Origin: Porphyra umbilicalis
Taxonomy: Eukaryota > Rhodophyta > Bangiophyceae > Bangiales > Bangiaceae
Assembly: GCA_002049455.2 (NCBI GenBank)
Contig: KV919100.1
Coordinates: forward strand, 16,961 to 80,960
Reading direction: 5' to 3'
Length of the DNA stretch: 64,000 nt
A program made the position numbers and the translations under genes. Below are positions 20,860-32,566 of the stretch, one piece after another. The first letter of the stretch is position 1, and each line of letters opens with the position of its first letter. Below the pieces are notes generated by a model. That model saw only the letters and a program-made list of their open reading frames with translations. It ran no database searches and was not told the DNA's origin.

Positions 20860-22970
20860 TACACGCGCGCCACGGACTCGAACAGCTGGTCTTTCTTCTA
20901 GCGGTGACCGTCCAGTCGCGGGCGCCGGCAAAAGACGTCTGCGTTTGACGGTCATGAGGCGGCCGCCGGCGGCTGGCGCGGGGCGGTCGAGCCCGCCGCC
21001 GGTGCAGTGGGTGGCGCGGGCAGCCGGCGGGAGTGGGCGGCGCTGCACCCAGCTCCTGCCGACAGGGGGGCGTGGGAGGCGGTGGCCGTCGCCGTCGGCA
21101 CGGAAGACGGTGACGCAAACGGGGGCGAGGCGTGGCGCACCCGCCGCCACCCGCCGAGGGCGGCAGGTCGGTGGCAGGTGGGATTGGTGGCCGCGACGCT
21201 GTACGGTTGCGCAACTCGTTCGCCTTGTCGCCGCCATGCCCAATGGCCGCCTCCCGGGTGCGCCCTCAAAATCCTCCAGCGGGTCCCCCCCCGCGTGGGA
21301 TGCCGCTTCGTTGGCCTCGCCTCGGGCGCGGCCACAAAGTTGTCGCAGGCCGCTTGGAGGGCGACCAGCGCTGGTCGGTCGGATGCGCGGCAACCACATT
21401 GGTATTTGGTCGCGTCTGCTGCTGCCAGCCACGCAGCTCTGGCTGATTCGAGCTGCTGCTTCGTCTTGGGGACGGTGTCATCAAACGCGTCCCGGAGCTG
21501 CTTGTACGTGGTGGGACTGGCCAGCAAGCGCAAGACTGGGCGAATGGCGTGTGGGACGGCGCGCCACTCAAGCAGGAGGCGCACCACATCCAGGTGCTTG
21601 GACTTAGCCGCCACTCGGAGCGCGGTTCTATTGTCGTCGTCCCACCGCGTCCACCGCCGCGCCTGCGCGCAAGAGCACATCCGCCACCTCCTTGTGGCCG
21701 TTGAAAGCCGCCAAGTGCAGCGGCGTCAAACCATCTGCGTTCCGGGCGTCGACCGCCGCTTGGGCGCGCAGCAGCGCGTCCGCCACCTCCTTGTGGCCGA
21801 TGTAAACCGCCAAGTGCAGCGGCGTCGAACCGCCCAAGTCGTGGGCGTTGACCGCCGCACGGGCGCGCAGCAGCACGTCCACCAACCCCTTGTGGCCGTT
21901 GCCCCGCCGCCGAGTGCAGCGGCGTCCAGCCGTCGGAGTTTTGGGCGCCAACCGGCGCGCCGGCGCGCAGCAGCGCGTGTGCCACCTTCTTGTATCCGTT
22001 GCCAACCGCCGAGTGCAGCGGCGTCCAGTCGGTCGAGTCCCGGGCTCCGACTGCCGCATTGGCGCTCAGCAGCACGTCCGCTACCTCGTTATGGCCCTTG
22101 TAAGCCGCCAAGTGCAGTGGCGTCGAGCCATCTGAGTTCTTGGCGTCGACCGTCGCATGGGCGTGCAGCAGGACGACCACTACGTTCTTGTGGCCGTTGC
22201 GCGCCGCCGCGTGCAGCGCGGTACCGTCGAATGACCCGCCTCCATAATTCACCACGCTTGGCTCGCTATCCACAGCAGCTGCTATGGCTGTCTCGTTCCC
22301 GGCCACAGCCGCCGTCAAAAAACGCGTATCCAACCTCCTCGCTCACCTCCTCGGTCCTCGCTTGCCCGCTCGCCATCGTGCGGCCGTTCCCTGTGGCGTG
22401 CCCTCCAGACCCGGTAGCCCCCGCCCCGCGCGCGTGGTGGTGGCTGCGGACGCGGCCGACCGGAGCAGTTGGTGGTTTGTCGGAGGGCGGCGCGCGACGC
22501 CAAGGCCCGTAGCCACGGCGACGGCAGCGTCCGCGGCCGGCAGTGGCGGCGTGAGCGACTGCTGGTGGCAGACGGGGGGCGGCCGCCGGCAGCGTGCGCT
22601 GCCGTCGGGGCAGCGTCGCGATGGACGCGGAGCACGGGAGCGCCGCGCGCGTTGCGAGCGGCGTGGCCAAGCGAGCTGCCGCGCGGCGCGGCGGCGGGCG
22701 CTCTTAACAAGACGGGGGGGGCTGCCGCTGGCGGCCCACGCGGGCCGTACGCCGCTCGGAACCGACACGCCCCACCACCGGGCCCAGTGCTGGGGACCTG
22801 TGACGTCACGGGTCCTCGTCATGACCAGGGAAGGGGTGCAGCACGGTCGGCTCAGATGGAGTCGTGTACAATTTGGCGCCACGTCATGTCATTTCACATG
22901 AAGTGTTAAGACCCTGTCACTGACGCTTTCCTGTGAGTCTTTTGCAATAGATGAAACGCTTACGACAACT
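20860..22970. repeat. duplicated ankyrin segment, copy 1
   Basis: Matches 24300-26475 over its whole length in direct orientation. The gene part differs mostly by small indels. The last ~80 bp upstream of the gene (near 22900-22970 and 26340-26460) differ by substitutions, as expected of truly separate loci or haplotypes. Confidence 0.85.
20942..22670 (-). pseudogene. ankyrin-repeat gene, first copy (multiple frame breaks)
   Basis: Nearly the same sequence as the intact gene at 24391-25815, including the seven-ankyrin-repeat block, but the frame changes several times. Most differences are one-base length changes in short runs (for example CAAAAG against CAAAG, GGG against GG, CCCGCC against CCCCGCC). 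The longest open piece covers about 355 residues, running from the N terminus through the repeats before the frame is lost near 21900. The pattern of indels with few substitutions, directly beside the N, suggests poor consensus quality at a contig end. A genuine decayed duplicate remains possible. Confidence 0.6.
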
Positions 22971-24299
22971 TACAAACGTGTCTCGCTCTGAGTGGAGCAC
23001 GTCACGTCGTTGTTGGCTGTCATGTGTCCGTCGTGATGTGATGACACAGCAGGTTCTGTGGCATTTCCCCCAGCAGTAATTTAATCGGATGCCCCAGACC
23101 GTGTTATTTCCGTACTCAGATCTCATGCACATTTCGCAATGCTGGGGGAATGTTCCGCACACCTTTGTCCAGCACATGCTGAGAACGTTTTTTGGATACG
23201 AGGTACGTGCGTGCAACACCCAGGCCTATCGCAACCTCAACTCCATGGCCGCTGTCCAGAGTGCCCTCCCTATTCGCTCGTGGATACCATAATGCGTCTA
23301 GCTCCGGGACATCATCAGACCAAGACCGTCATGAGGTGATGAGACGGCGCCGTCCATTGGCTCGCTACCAATGGAACAGCTCGCGTACGGAGAGCCATGA
23401 ACCGGATGACGAACGCATAAACCCGTGGTCTCCGCACAGCCAACACGCCCATGAACGACCTGTTGCTCGTTCGTATCCCCTTTGCGCACATGCGCGCAGA
23501 CACCGAGCAAGCTCTACAGGCGTTCTCCCAGAAGTTCCGCACTTCAACAGTTGCAAAAGGGTTCCAAATCGGCCTCTGTGGGGTCGTAGAGGCCGATTTG
23601 GAACTCTTTTGCAACTGTTGGAGTGCGATATTTTTGAGAGAACGGCTGTATGCATCGAGATCCCGCGCAGCCCTGTAGCTCAAAACCACCAACTACATTG
23701 CAATTGCATTTCGTTGTTGGATACATGGCGCTTCATCGTATCCGATGCGCTTCCCAGCGGAGTCGTCGGTGGGGGCAACCATGCTCCTCGTCGGCATCAC
23801 GCCCGGCGGTGCGTTCGGGACGGGCTGTCGTCGATCCGTCTTTGACGGTGGGGGGGTGGCCCCTGTGGTCGTGACGGACCGGGGGTGCCCACCAGTTCGC
23901 TCGCGGCGCTGCGCCGGGGAGCAGGCGATGGGGGTGGGGCTGCTCCGGGGTGGTCTCCGCTGCTGGGCGGGATGGAGGAGAGGGGGGGGGGAAATTCTGA
24001 TGGTGTGGCCGCGACAGCCAACGCTGTCGGCAGTGCAACCCCCCCATCACCTGGTGAGCTGCTTGAGAGGGCGGCGGCGGGTCTTTCATGTTCGGCACTG
24101 TCGTTGTCACTATGCATGCAAGCAGGCGTCCCCAACGCATCACAGACGCAACCGCCCCGAGGCATCCCCCCAGTCGCCAAACCAACATGGAGCCATCCTG
24201 CGCACATCGGGGCTCCGCACCAAACTCTCCCCCGTCACGCCGTGCTCCGCCGCCGTCGCCCGCACGATCGCCTGCAGCGCCGCGCGCCGTGGCGCGTCG
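22971..24299. other. spacer between the two ankyrin copies
   Basis: Unique DNA, AT-richer at 22970-23750, then GC-rich. I see no convincing gene. It contains the long hairpin at 23511-23654. An open frame on minus from 25121 runs through this region (to 23733) as Pro/Arg-rich low complexity only. Confidence 0.55.
23511..23654. repeat. long imperfect hairpin (fold-back element)
   Basis: The central arms (about 23532-23567 and 23580-23615) pair over roughly 36 bp with two mismatches, around a loop GTGGGGTCGT-like. Outer arms continue imperfectly (CTACAGGCGTTCTCCC against the complement of GAGAGAACGGCTGTAT). The whole unit is about 144 bp with no coding content. It could be a miniature inverted-repeat transposon or a small-RNA precursor. 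Confidence 0.8.
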
Positions 24300-26475
24300 T
24301 ACACGCGCGCCACGGACTCGAACAGCTGGTCTTTCTTCTAGCGGTGACCGTCCAGTCGCGGGCGCCGGCAAAGACGTCTGCGTTTGACGGTCATGAGGCG
24401 GCCGCCGGCGGCTGGCGCGGGGCGGTCGAGCCCGCCGCCGGTGCAGTGGGTGGCGCGGGCAGGCCGGCGGGAGTGGCGGCGCTGCACCCAGCTCCTGCCG
24501 ACAGGGGGGCGTGGGAGGCGGTGGCCGTCGCCGTCGGCACGGAAGACGGTGACGCAAACGGGGGCGGAGGCGTGGCGCACCCGCCGCCACCCGCCGAGGG
24601 CGGCAGGTCGGTGGCAGGTGGGATTGGTGGCCGCGACGCTGTACGGTTGCGCAACTCGTTCGCCTTGTCGCCGCCATGCCCAATGGCCGCCTCCCGGGTT
24701 GCGCCCTCAAAATCCTCCAGCGGGTCCCCCCCCGCGTGGGATGCCGCTTCGTTGGCCTCGCCGTCGGGCGCGGCCACAAAGTTGTCGCAGGCCGCTTGGA
24801 GGGCGACCAGCGCTTGGTCGGTCGGATGCGCGGCAACCACATTGGTATTGGTCGCGTCTGCTGCTGCCAGCCACGCAGCTCTGGCTGATTCGAGCTGCTG
24901 CTTCGTCTTGGGGACGGTGTCATCAAACGCGTCCCGGAGCTGCTTGTACGTGGTGGACTGGCCAGCAAGCGCAAGACTGGGGCGAATGGCGTGTGGGACG
25001 GCGCGCCACTCAAGCAGGAGGCGCACCACATCCAGGTGCTTGGACTTAGCCGCCACTCGGAGCGCGGTTCTATTGTCGTCGTCCACCGCGTCCACCGCCG
25101 CGCCTGCGCGCAAGAGCACATCCGCCACCTCCTTGTGGCCGTTGAAAGCCGCCAAGTGCAGCGGCGTCAAACCATCTGCGTTCCGGGCGTCGACCGCCGC
25201 TTGGGCGCGCAGCAGCGCGTCCGCCACCTCCTTGTGGCCGATGTAAACCGCCAAGTGCAGCGGCGTCGAACCGCCCAAGTCGTGGGCGTTGACCGCCGCA
25301 CGGGCGCGCAGCAGCACGTCCACCAACCCCTTGTGGCCGTTGCCCGCCGCCGAGTGCAGCGGCGTCCAGCCGTCGGAGTTTTGGGCGCCAACCGGCGCGC
25401 CGGCGCGCAGCAGCGCGTGTGCCACCTTCTTGTATCCGTTGCCAACCGCCGAGTGCAGCGGCGTCCAGTCGGTCGAGTCCCGGGCTCCGACTGCCGCATT
25501 GGCGCTCAGCAGCACGTCCGCTACCTCGTTATGGCCCTTGTAAGCCGCCAAGTGCAGTGGCGTCGAGCCATCTGAGTTCTTGGCGTCGACCGTCGCATGG
25601 GCGTGCAGCAGGACGACCACTACGTTCTTGTGGCCGTTGCGCGCCGCCGCGTGCAGCGCGGTACCGTCGAATGACCCGCCTCCATAATTCACCACGCTTG
25701 GCTCGCTATCCACAGCAGCTGCTATGGCTGTCTCGTTCCCGGCCACAGCCGCCGTCAAAAACGCGTATCCAACCTCCTCGCTCACCTCCTCGGTCCTCGC
25801 TTGCCCGCTCGCCATCGTGCGGCCGTTCCCTGTGGCGTGCCCTCCAGACCCGGTAGCCCCCGCCCCGCGCGCGTGGTGGTGGCTGCGGACGCGGCCGACC
25901 GGAGCAGTTGGTGGTTTGTCGGAGGGCGGCGCGCGACGCCAAGGCCCGTAGCCACGGCGACGGCAGCGTCCGCGGCCGGCAGTGGCGGCGTGAGCGACTG
26001 CTGGTGGCAGACGGGGGGGCGGCCGCCGGCAGCGTGCGCTGCCGTCGGGGGCAGCGTCGCGATGGACGCGGAGCACGGGAGCGCCGCGCGCGTTGCGAGC
26101 GGCGTGGCCAAGCGAGCTGCCGCGCGGCGCGGCGGCGGGCGCTCTTAACAAGACGGGGGGGGGCTGCCGCTGGCGGCCCACGCGGGCCGTACGCCGCTCG
26201 GAACCGACACGCCCCACCACCGGGCCCAGTGCTGGGGACCTGTGACGTCACGGGTCCTCGTCATGACCAGGGAAGGGGTGCAGCACGGTCGGCTCAGATG
26301 GAGTCGTGTACAATTTGGCGCCACGTCATGTCATTTCACATGAAGTGTTAAGACCCTGTCACTGACGCTTTCCTGTGAGTCTTTTGCGATAGGCGAAACT
26401 CTTACGACAACTTACAAACGTGTCTCGCTTTGAGTGGAGCACGTCACATCGTTGTTGGCCGTCATCGTCACGGCC
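24300..26475. repeat. duplicated ankyrin segment, copy 2
   Basis: Direct repeat of 20860-22970. It carries the intact ankyrin gene and its 5' flank. DNA to its left (24240-24299) is not present beside copy 1, because the N interrupts there. Confidence 0.85.
24391..25815 (-). CDS. ankyrin-repeat protein
   Basis: Starting at the ATG at 25815 (MASGQARTEEVSEEVGYAFL) the frame gives 474 residues; the frame is open further upstream but without ATG and only as low complexity. Seven ankyrin repeats of 33 residues occupy about 50-280, with the consensus G-TPLHLAA-GH-EVADVLL-A-AAVDA clearly repeated. A degenerate leading unit (FLTAAVAGNETAIAAAVD) caps the array. A non-repeat helical region follows (TTYKQLRDAFDDTVPKTKQQ), and then a Pro/Ala-rich tail. 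Ankyrin arrays bind other proteins; nothing shows the partner or pathway, and there is no membrane span or signal peptide. The high similarity between repeats suggests recent internal expansion. The C-terminal tail lies in GC-rich DNA, so its exact end is less sure. Confidence 0.75.
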   Translation of the reverse strand: MASGQARTEEVSEEVGYAFLTAAVAGNETAIAAAVDSEPSVVNYGGGSFDGTALHAAARNGHKNVVVVLLHAHATVDAKNSDGSTPLHLAAYKGHNEVADVLLSANAAVGARDSTDWTPLHSAVGNGYKKVAHALLRAGAPVGAQNSDGWTPLHSAAGNGHKGLVDVLLRARAAVNAHDLGGSTPLHLAVYIGHKEVADALLRAQAAVDARNADGLTPLHLAAFNGHKEVADVLLRAGAAVDAVDDDNRTALRVAAKSKHLDVVRLLLEWRAVPHAIRPSLALAGQSTTYKQLRDAFDDTVPKTKQQLESARAAWLAAADATNTNVVAAHPTDQALVALQAACDNFVAAPDGEANEAASHAGGDPLEDFEGATREAAIGHGGDKANELRNRTASRPPIPPATDLPPSAGGGGCATPPPPFASPSSVPTATATASHAPLSAGAGCSAATPAGLPAPPTAPAAGSTAPRQPPAAAS

Positions 26476-27121
26476 GGCAGAATCCCCATCCAAAACGGAT
26501 TTTAGATGGGCCTTGGATGTTGTCTCGTCACTCTTTCGTTGTTGACGGATGGGCTTCTCCTGCTCAACCAAGCCCATCCAACAGAGTTTTGGATGGGATA
26601 CCGCTGGGCTGGGAATGGGCTTTGGATGGGCGTTTCCAGCCGATGGCGTAGTCCCCAGTTCAGACCGGGAGTCCTTCGAGTCGAGATGGCCTCGAGAGAC
26701 ACCGTGTGATCCTCGGCAGGCTCGGCCGTTTCGTATTCAGAAAGCCCGGTGTGAAACCAAAAGGCCATGTAATTAGCTACCAGTCGCATGTGGTTTGGCC
26801 ACACCGCGCAGCAGTTTGGGCCGATCCAATTGGTCTGCTGGAAGTATATGTATTCTGTTCCAAAGCATGCCAATTGCACGGGCCTCGGTTGGAGGTGTGA
26901 CGTGGATGGTTTGGCTGCTTGGTCGTTGCTGCGGCTGTGACGCTCATACAGCGTTGGTGGTCGTCGTGACGACGGCCGTCTTCTTCCTGCGTGGCCTCGG
27001 CGGTGGCTGTCGACGAGCAGCAGTAGTGTCAATAAATATTGTACGGATCAAACGCACCACAGGCGCAGCCTGGGATGCTTGCGTCTGGTGAGGGCGACTG
27101 TGAGCCAATCAAAGTCCAACA

Positions 27122-27215
27122 GATCGCGGTTTGATCGCGGTTTCACCCTCAGCCCAGCAGCGCTCTGAGTATGACAGTGATCGCGGTTTGATCGCTGTTT
27201 GATCGCGGTTCTGTC
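27122..27215. repeat. short direct repeats of GATCGCGGTTT
   Basis: The motif GATCGCGGTTT or a one-base variant occurs at least five times in two clusters (27123-27148 and 27178-27212). It is too small to assign a role. Confidence 0.7.
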
Positions 27216-30200
27216 CCCATAGGGCTGAGGCATCTGCAGATGTGCTGATCACACCTCTTCGTCGACCTTGCCCGAGAAACCGACCCACAAGGCCACTACA
27301 GGGCTCCGGAGTGCGTCGGGGTGACCTCTCGTCCGCGATCCCAGTGGTGGCCGGAGAGCGAGACGCTCCGCTCGGAATCACTCCCCAAGGGATATGTGAA
27401 CGCGGAAATTGTTGTCGCCAGGGCCGGACGGCGGCCGCACGCTAGGCGGAGACGGGGCGCCCGGCCCGCGGGCGGCCACACCTGACGCGGGGGCTTCTAT
27501 GCCCGCCACGACTGCCGCTTCGATGTAGGTGCGGCGGAGCCCCGCGTGACACTGCATGAGCAATGCACTAGCACGCGGGGGGGAGGCCGCGTGGGGACGC
27601 GGCTGGGGCTGCAGCGCGCGGGGGCGCGGCGGGTGCGGCCAAAGGGACGCGCCGCGTGGAGGCGCGGAGACAAGCGCGCCGCGATGCGGCGCGGCGGGGT
27701 AGGCGGAGCGCGGTCTGGCGTCACGCCTTGCCCCTTTGGGCGCGGTCTGGCGTCACGCTTTGCCCCTTTGGGGCATGCCCCAGTGGGTTCGCCTCTGCCC
27801 CGGCAATCGCGGCTTACAGAGGCAAGCCAATTTATTGGTCATGGATGGTCCAAGAAATGGGATCCCGGCGATTCATTGGCTGGCTGACACGACACGACCA
27901 GGGACGGATTTGAGCCACTGGGGGGGAAGCCGCCTGGCGGCTACCGCCATATCGGCACTACGTGGCGCACGGGCACGCGGGCACGGGATGAGCCGGCTCG
28001 GGTGCGACGGCGCGGGGGGGGGGAGCACGCGGGGAGGGCGTGCGTCGGACCAGGCGCGGGAGCGCGGGGGAGCACGTGGGGAGAGCGTGCGGGGGCACGG
28101 GGGTGCCCGGACGGGGAGCTGTGTGCGCCGGCGGGGGCTGCGCTGACCTCCTTAAAGAGGGTAGGAGCACAATGCCGCAATTTCCTTCCAAGAGTTATGG
28201 AACAGCATTGTGGGACGCCCACACATTTCTGCGGCTGGACCCACAAAAGCCCCCACAAGAGCGCTTTGGAAGCCAATTACACTCTCTGGCTCCAGCCTCC
28301 ACATTTCTGTCGCCCATATCTCCACAACCGGCATATGCTGATAGAACGAAAGCAGCCAATGGGGGAACGAACACAAGAAACAAATGACCAATGGGTATCC
28401 TGTTAGCCGACGCGAGCCATGTAATTGTTGATGGCACTGCAGCTGACCATGATGGAGCAGCGTATCATCCGCTTGCTTACTGGGGGAGATTTTCCTGCCG
28501 CCTACACCACGGAAGGACCACATTTTTTTTGCGGAATGACTCACAGAAGCAGGCGGAGGCAGCCCACAAAAGCTCGACAAAACCGCTGTACGACGGCTAC
28601 ATCGCAACTCGTGGTGAAGCGCAAGCGGGCGCCCGTTGACATCCGGGCTCGCCGTATCCTTTCTCGTTGTCCTGCGGCGCTCATGTCGGTGTAAAGCGCG
28701 CTAGTCAACGGCCAAACGAAAGTCTCATACAAAAGTTTGCGTCGAAAACCTGCCCTGGTTGCCCCGTCAGGGGGGTTCCACAAAAAAATGCGGTGTCCAA
28801 AAGAGCCAAAACGGCCCATAACCTGTTGGAAAGTAGGGTGGTGGTGGTCAAAGTGTAGTTGCCTACTCCCTCTGTCCTACTCCCTGAGCTCGCACCCCCT
28901 GCTTATCTACCCCCAGCGCCGCCCAGGCGGGGTGCTCCGACCCCGTCCAGGGGCCGCCTTGGCCCACAGGCACCGCGTGCGCCCCAAACGTCCACACACC
29001 AAGCTCTCCCGGCTGCCGCACCCAGGGCCGCCGCCTGCCCACGTCGCCCGCTGCTCTCTCCCCTCGGCACCCCGCTCTCACGGAGCCGACAGGGGCTGCT
29101 CATCAGCAGCGCCACTGGGACGACTGTCCTGACTGTCTCTGCCCCGCGCCCAAGCCCACCGGCTCCCGCGCGACAGTGTCCGTTGGCGGCGCGGCGGACG
29201 CTCGCCGCGTCCACCCACCCTTGAATTTGATCCCGAGTGGCCGGGCCTTGTCAATTCCGGCCGATCGCCCAAGTCCAGGGCGACGACCAATTCCTCAGTT
29301 TCCAACACTCCCCCGCGGTCGTGCACCCGCGAGTCGTCGTCGTCGGGTCGCGGCCGCAACAACGCCCAACTGGAAGGGAGTCGCCTTGCCCGATGCGTAC
29401 GGCTCCCCCGCGGGGGTTCGACATGCATTCGGGCGCGCGCTCGTTCGTAATTGCGTTCGCACCATTGACTGCTGACCATGCCTTGGTTCGTCGGCTTGAG
29501 AGGTGATTGATCAGCTCGCACCGCATGGTCCCCCGCCGTGTCGACACGCTCTGCAGTGGGGGGTGGACCAAGCCGTACGACTGACCACTACGCCTGCTCG
29601 CCCCAGAGAAGCGAGAGTTCACCGGTGTGTGCCGCTGCTGTGGCCGGACGCAACTACGAGGTGGGCAACCGCCGACCAGGGCGGGTGTGGGCCCCGAGAG
29701 CAGTCACGGTTGGTTCACTTCCGAGGTGCCTCGCGAGCACTGCGAGAGAGGATGGAGTCGTCGGGAGAGTCCGCGGATAAGGCATTTACGCTGAACATGC
29801 ATCTTGCTGCTGCTTTGGTTGGGTCTTAGCGTGTTGAGGCATAATGCGCTTGAACACTTGAACGCTTGAACAGACGCAGAGTGTGGATCCAAGCAGACAA
29901 ACAGTCAAACGAGACGGGAGGGAGGCAGCTCGAGGTGTCTGATCATGTGAATGACGGTCGTGACCAGTCGATCCATGCTCTGGCGCCTGCATCATCTGCT
30001 GTCGGTCCCACTCGGCCCGCCCCCCCCGCCGCCGGTCCCCTCACAGAGCGCAAACGAAACAAACGTGCGGATGGTGGCGGGACACACTCGTCATGGATGC
30101 GATTGATACAAAACCGGCCCATGCAGCAGGCCGCGTGCAGCCTCTGTGCGTGCCTTGCGCGGGTGCACCGCTACAGACCGCTCCTTTGAATGCCGCGGCG

Positions 30201-30637
30201 GCGCGCCGGCGGCCAGCCGCGACCTGTATGCAGTTTACCTGTGCTCATAATCAATTGAGACCGAGAGCTCTTGCTTCATTCCTTTATGCGCCTCACGAAA
30301 TCCTCCAGGCAGCCAGGCAGGCCTGCCTCGTCACACGGCTTCGGTCGAGTGGCGCAGTCCAGGCATGCTCAGGATCGACCTAGCGAACCCAGACGCGTGA
30401 CTGATTTCAACCAACCAGCGTTCGACAATGTTCGTCACAAATGCTATCACAAACGCCTGCCTGTGTCCCGGAACGGGCCTGAGAGGCAAAAGGCGTCGTT
30501 GGACAGCTGATCAGCTCACGAGTCTAGTGGTTTGACTCAGACTGCTCAAGAATGATTTGTTTATGATGTATGAAAAACGCGTGAACTGCGCCATAGGCGG
30601 TTCCGGAGCATCCCCAGGAACCCGATGTCATATGTAT

Positions 30638-31609
30638 GGTGCTTTGCTGAGAAATGGAGCATGCACGTTTGCGCAAACAAACATGCACACCCGACCACTG
30701 CGAGCATTGACCCGTGCTGGCGGGAGACCCATTATATCACCCAGTGATGTGTGACATGTCAAGCATCCCGACCAGGTTCGCCGGGCCCTTGGGCCGACAA
30801 AGGCTGACAGCAGCTGGAAAACCGCACTCTGAGTGACCCGGTGGCAAGTACCTGCTGACACCCGCGGTGGTCTTTGTGAAACGATGCCAGAACATGCACG
30901 CTGACAGCCTAATCAGGACAAGACTTCTTAAGCCACCGGGCACAGCGGTGCCGTCAGGAGCGTCCCCCCTAACCGGCCCCTCATGTTTGCTCGCAGAGGC
31001 TGAATCGGCCTCCAAACATGCATGTCGTTTGAGGAGTTCTTGCAATTCTTTTCTGTCCGTTCGGTCCGTTCATTGGCCCTCCGAACACGTGAGCCCCGTG
31101 CCCAGTAGATCGCCTATGTTCATTGACATCGAGACGTGTCAGTGACATTCTTTTGCCCAATCACCATCGATGATGGGTACAGCAGTGACTAGATCCAGCC
31201 CACCTGCGTTTCTTCTGGGGCACCAGATGGCACAGGTGCGCAGTCTCTGTCCTGTGGACCGTAGAGACCCGGCTCAAATACTGTGAAACTAGGCCGCCTG
31301 ACGCAGCCAATGGGCACGTGGTCACATTCATTGAACCGGCATTCTGACAGGGTTTGGGCAGTGTTCTTGATATTGAATCATGAGAAGTCATTGGCTGCAT
31401 GAAGAGCCTTCAGTCCCCTGTCTTACCATGTGCCAGTGGGTGGCTGTGGCTTTCGCCGGTCATGCCAGGAGCAATTGCACTTGGACGCTATCGGTCCCCT
31501 GAAGCCAGGTGAGAGACGATCTGATGGACATCCTGACATCGGTCCACATCGGCAAACGTTTGCACTCGCAAACGTGCATGCTCCATTTCTCAGCAAAGCA
31601 CCATAAACA
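30638..31609. mobile_element. non-autonomous element with ~38-bp terminal inverted repeats
   Basis: TATGGTGCTTTGCTGAGAAA at the left (about 30638), continuing to GTTTGCG, recurs as its reverse complement at 31570-31609, with at most one or two differences over about 38 bp. The interior of roughly 970 bp has no open frame with transposase features. This layout is typical of a deletion derivative of a DNA transposon. I did not find a clear target duplication. Confidence 0.7.
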
Positions 31610-32483
31610 CTGTGGACTTCCCACACAAGACGGAGTTGCTAAGAACTGGTACCAGTGTCAAGAACTGTAACCTGGCGATTTGGCGCACCGATAGACGTGC
31701 ACCGAGACGTTCCTTCGCGCTGCACTTTCGTCCGGCCGGGCCATTCTTACGAACGCCAGTTTCCTTTGAGTGAGCTCTGCCAAACGAATCACATTATGAG
31801 TCGTTGTGGTTCGATTTGGAGGCCAATAGTTACCAAACTCATGCACAATGGGGGCTACGTCTCTTATACGTATTTTTCATGTGCGGCTCTGTTGCGATGT
31901 CATGCGGTCCAATCGAACACCAATGCGCCTGAAACGTACATGCATGGGCCCCCTTGAGAGGGGTCAACACTGACGCCCAACAGAATGACGTTCTGTTCGG
32001 CACCGTTGAGAGACGCGGCCGTGGCCGGGCGGGATCGTCGCTGCACGGGGCAGCCTCAACAGAACGCGATTCTATTCCGGCGCGCGTTACCGAACAAGCA
32101 GGCAACAAACGCGATTCTGTTAAATTAATGTTCGGCCGCGCGGCTCTAGATCGCGGGGTTTTGCCAGAAACGGGCGGAACACACGAGCTTTACGGTCTTA
32201 TTACAGGTTTAGATGACAGCCAACCTGGCGCTGCAGACAACAAAATCCGCTCGTTCTTACCCCGTCCCGTGCCGCCTCCTCATGGAGAAGCTACCGCACA
32301 AGTGGCTATAGGCCGCGACTGGAAACTGTCAGCGCCCCCGCGCTCGACCTTGGCAATGCACGTGCGTGAACTGCGCACACTTGTCAAGGACGACTCGTCT
32401 GTTGCTGGACAGCCCTACACCCCTCTCAACGTGCGGTGCCTCGTGGTACCAGCCCACGACTGAGGTCCCCACTGCGGCTGTTA

Positions 32484-32566
32484 GAGACTGATAAAGGCTG
32501 TTACTGGGGTTGTTAGAGGCTGATAAAGGCGGTTACTGGGGCTGTTACTGGGGCTGCTATGGTGCG
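32484..32566. repeat. GCTGTTACTGGG / GAGGCTGATAAAG tandem array, left part
   Basis: Short units such as GAGGCTGATAAAGGCTG and GTTACTGGGGCT alternate here. The same units resume at 33190-33241 and 33577-33618, so this appears to be one array split by two inserted elements. Confidence 0.75.

Larger units (their letters stand above)
26476..32480. other. gene-poor, repeat-bearing region
   Basis: I found no convincing gene in about 6 kb. Open frames are short, mutually inconsistent and lack recognisable motifs. Composition is closer to balanced than in the rest of the window, except at 27.4-28.1 and 28.9-29.2 kb. It includes small hairpins near 26571-26595 (CCCATCCAA/TTGGATGGG), GATCGCGGTTT direct repeats at 27122-27215, and a terminal-inverted-repeat element at 30.64-31.61 kb. 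Confidence 0.55.
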
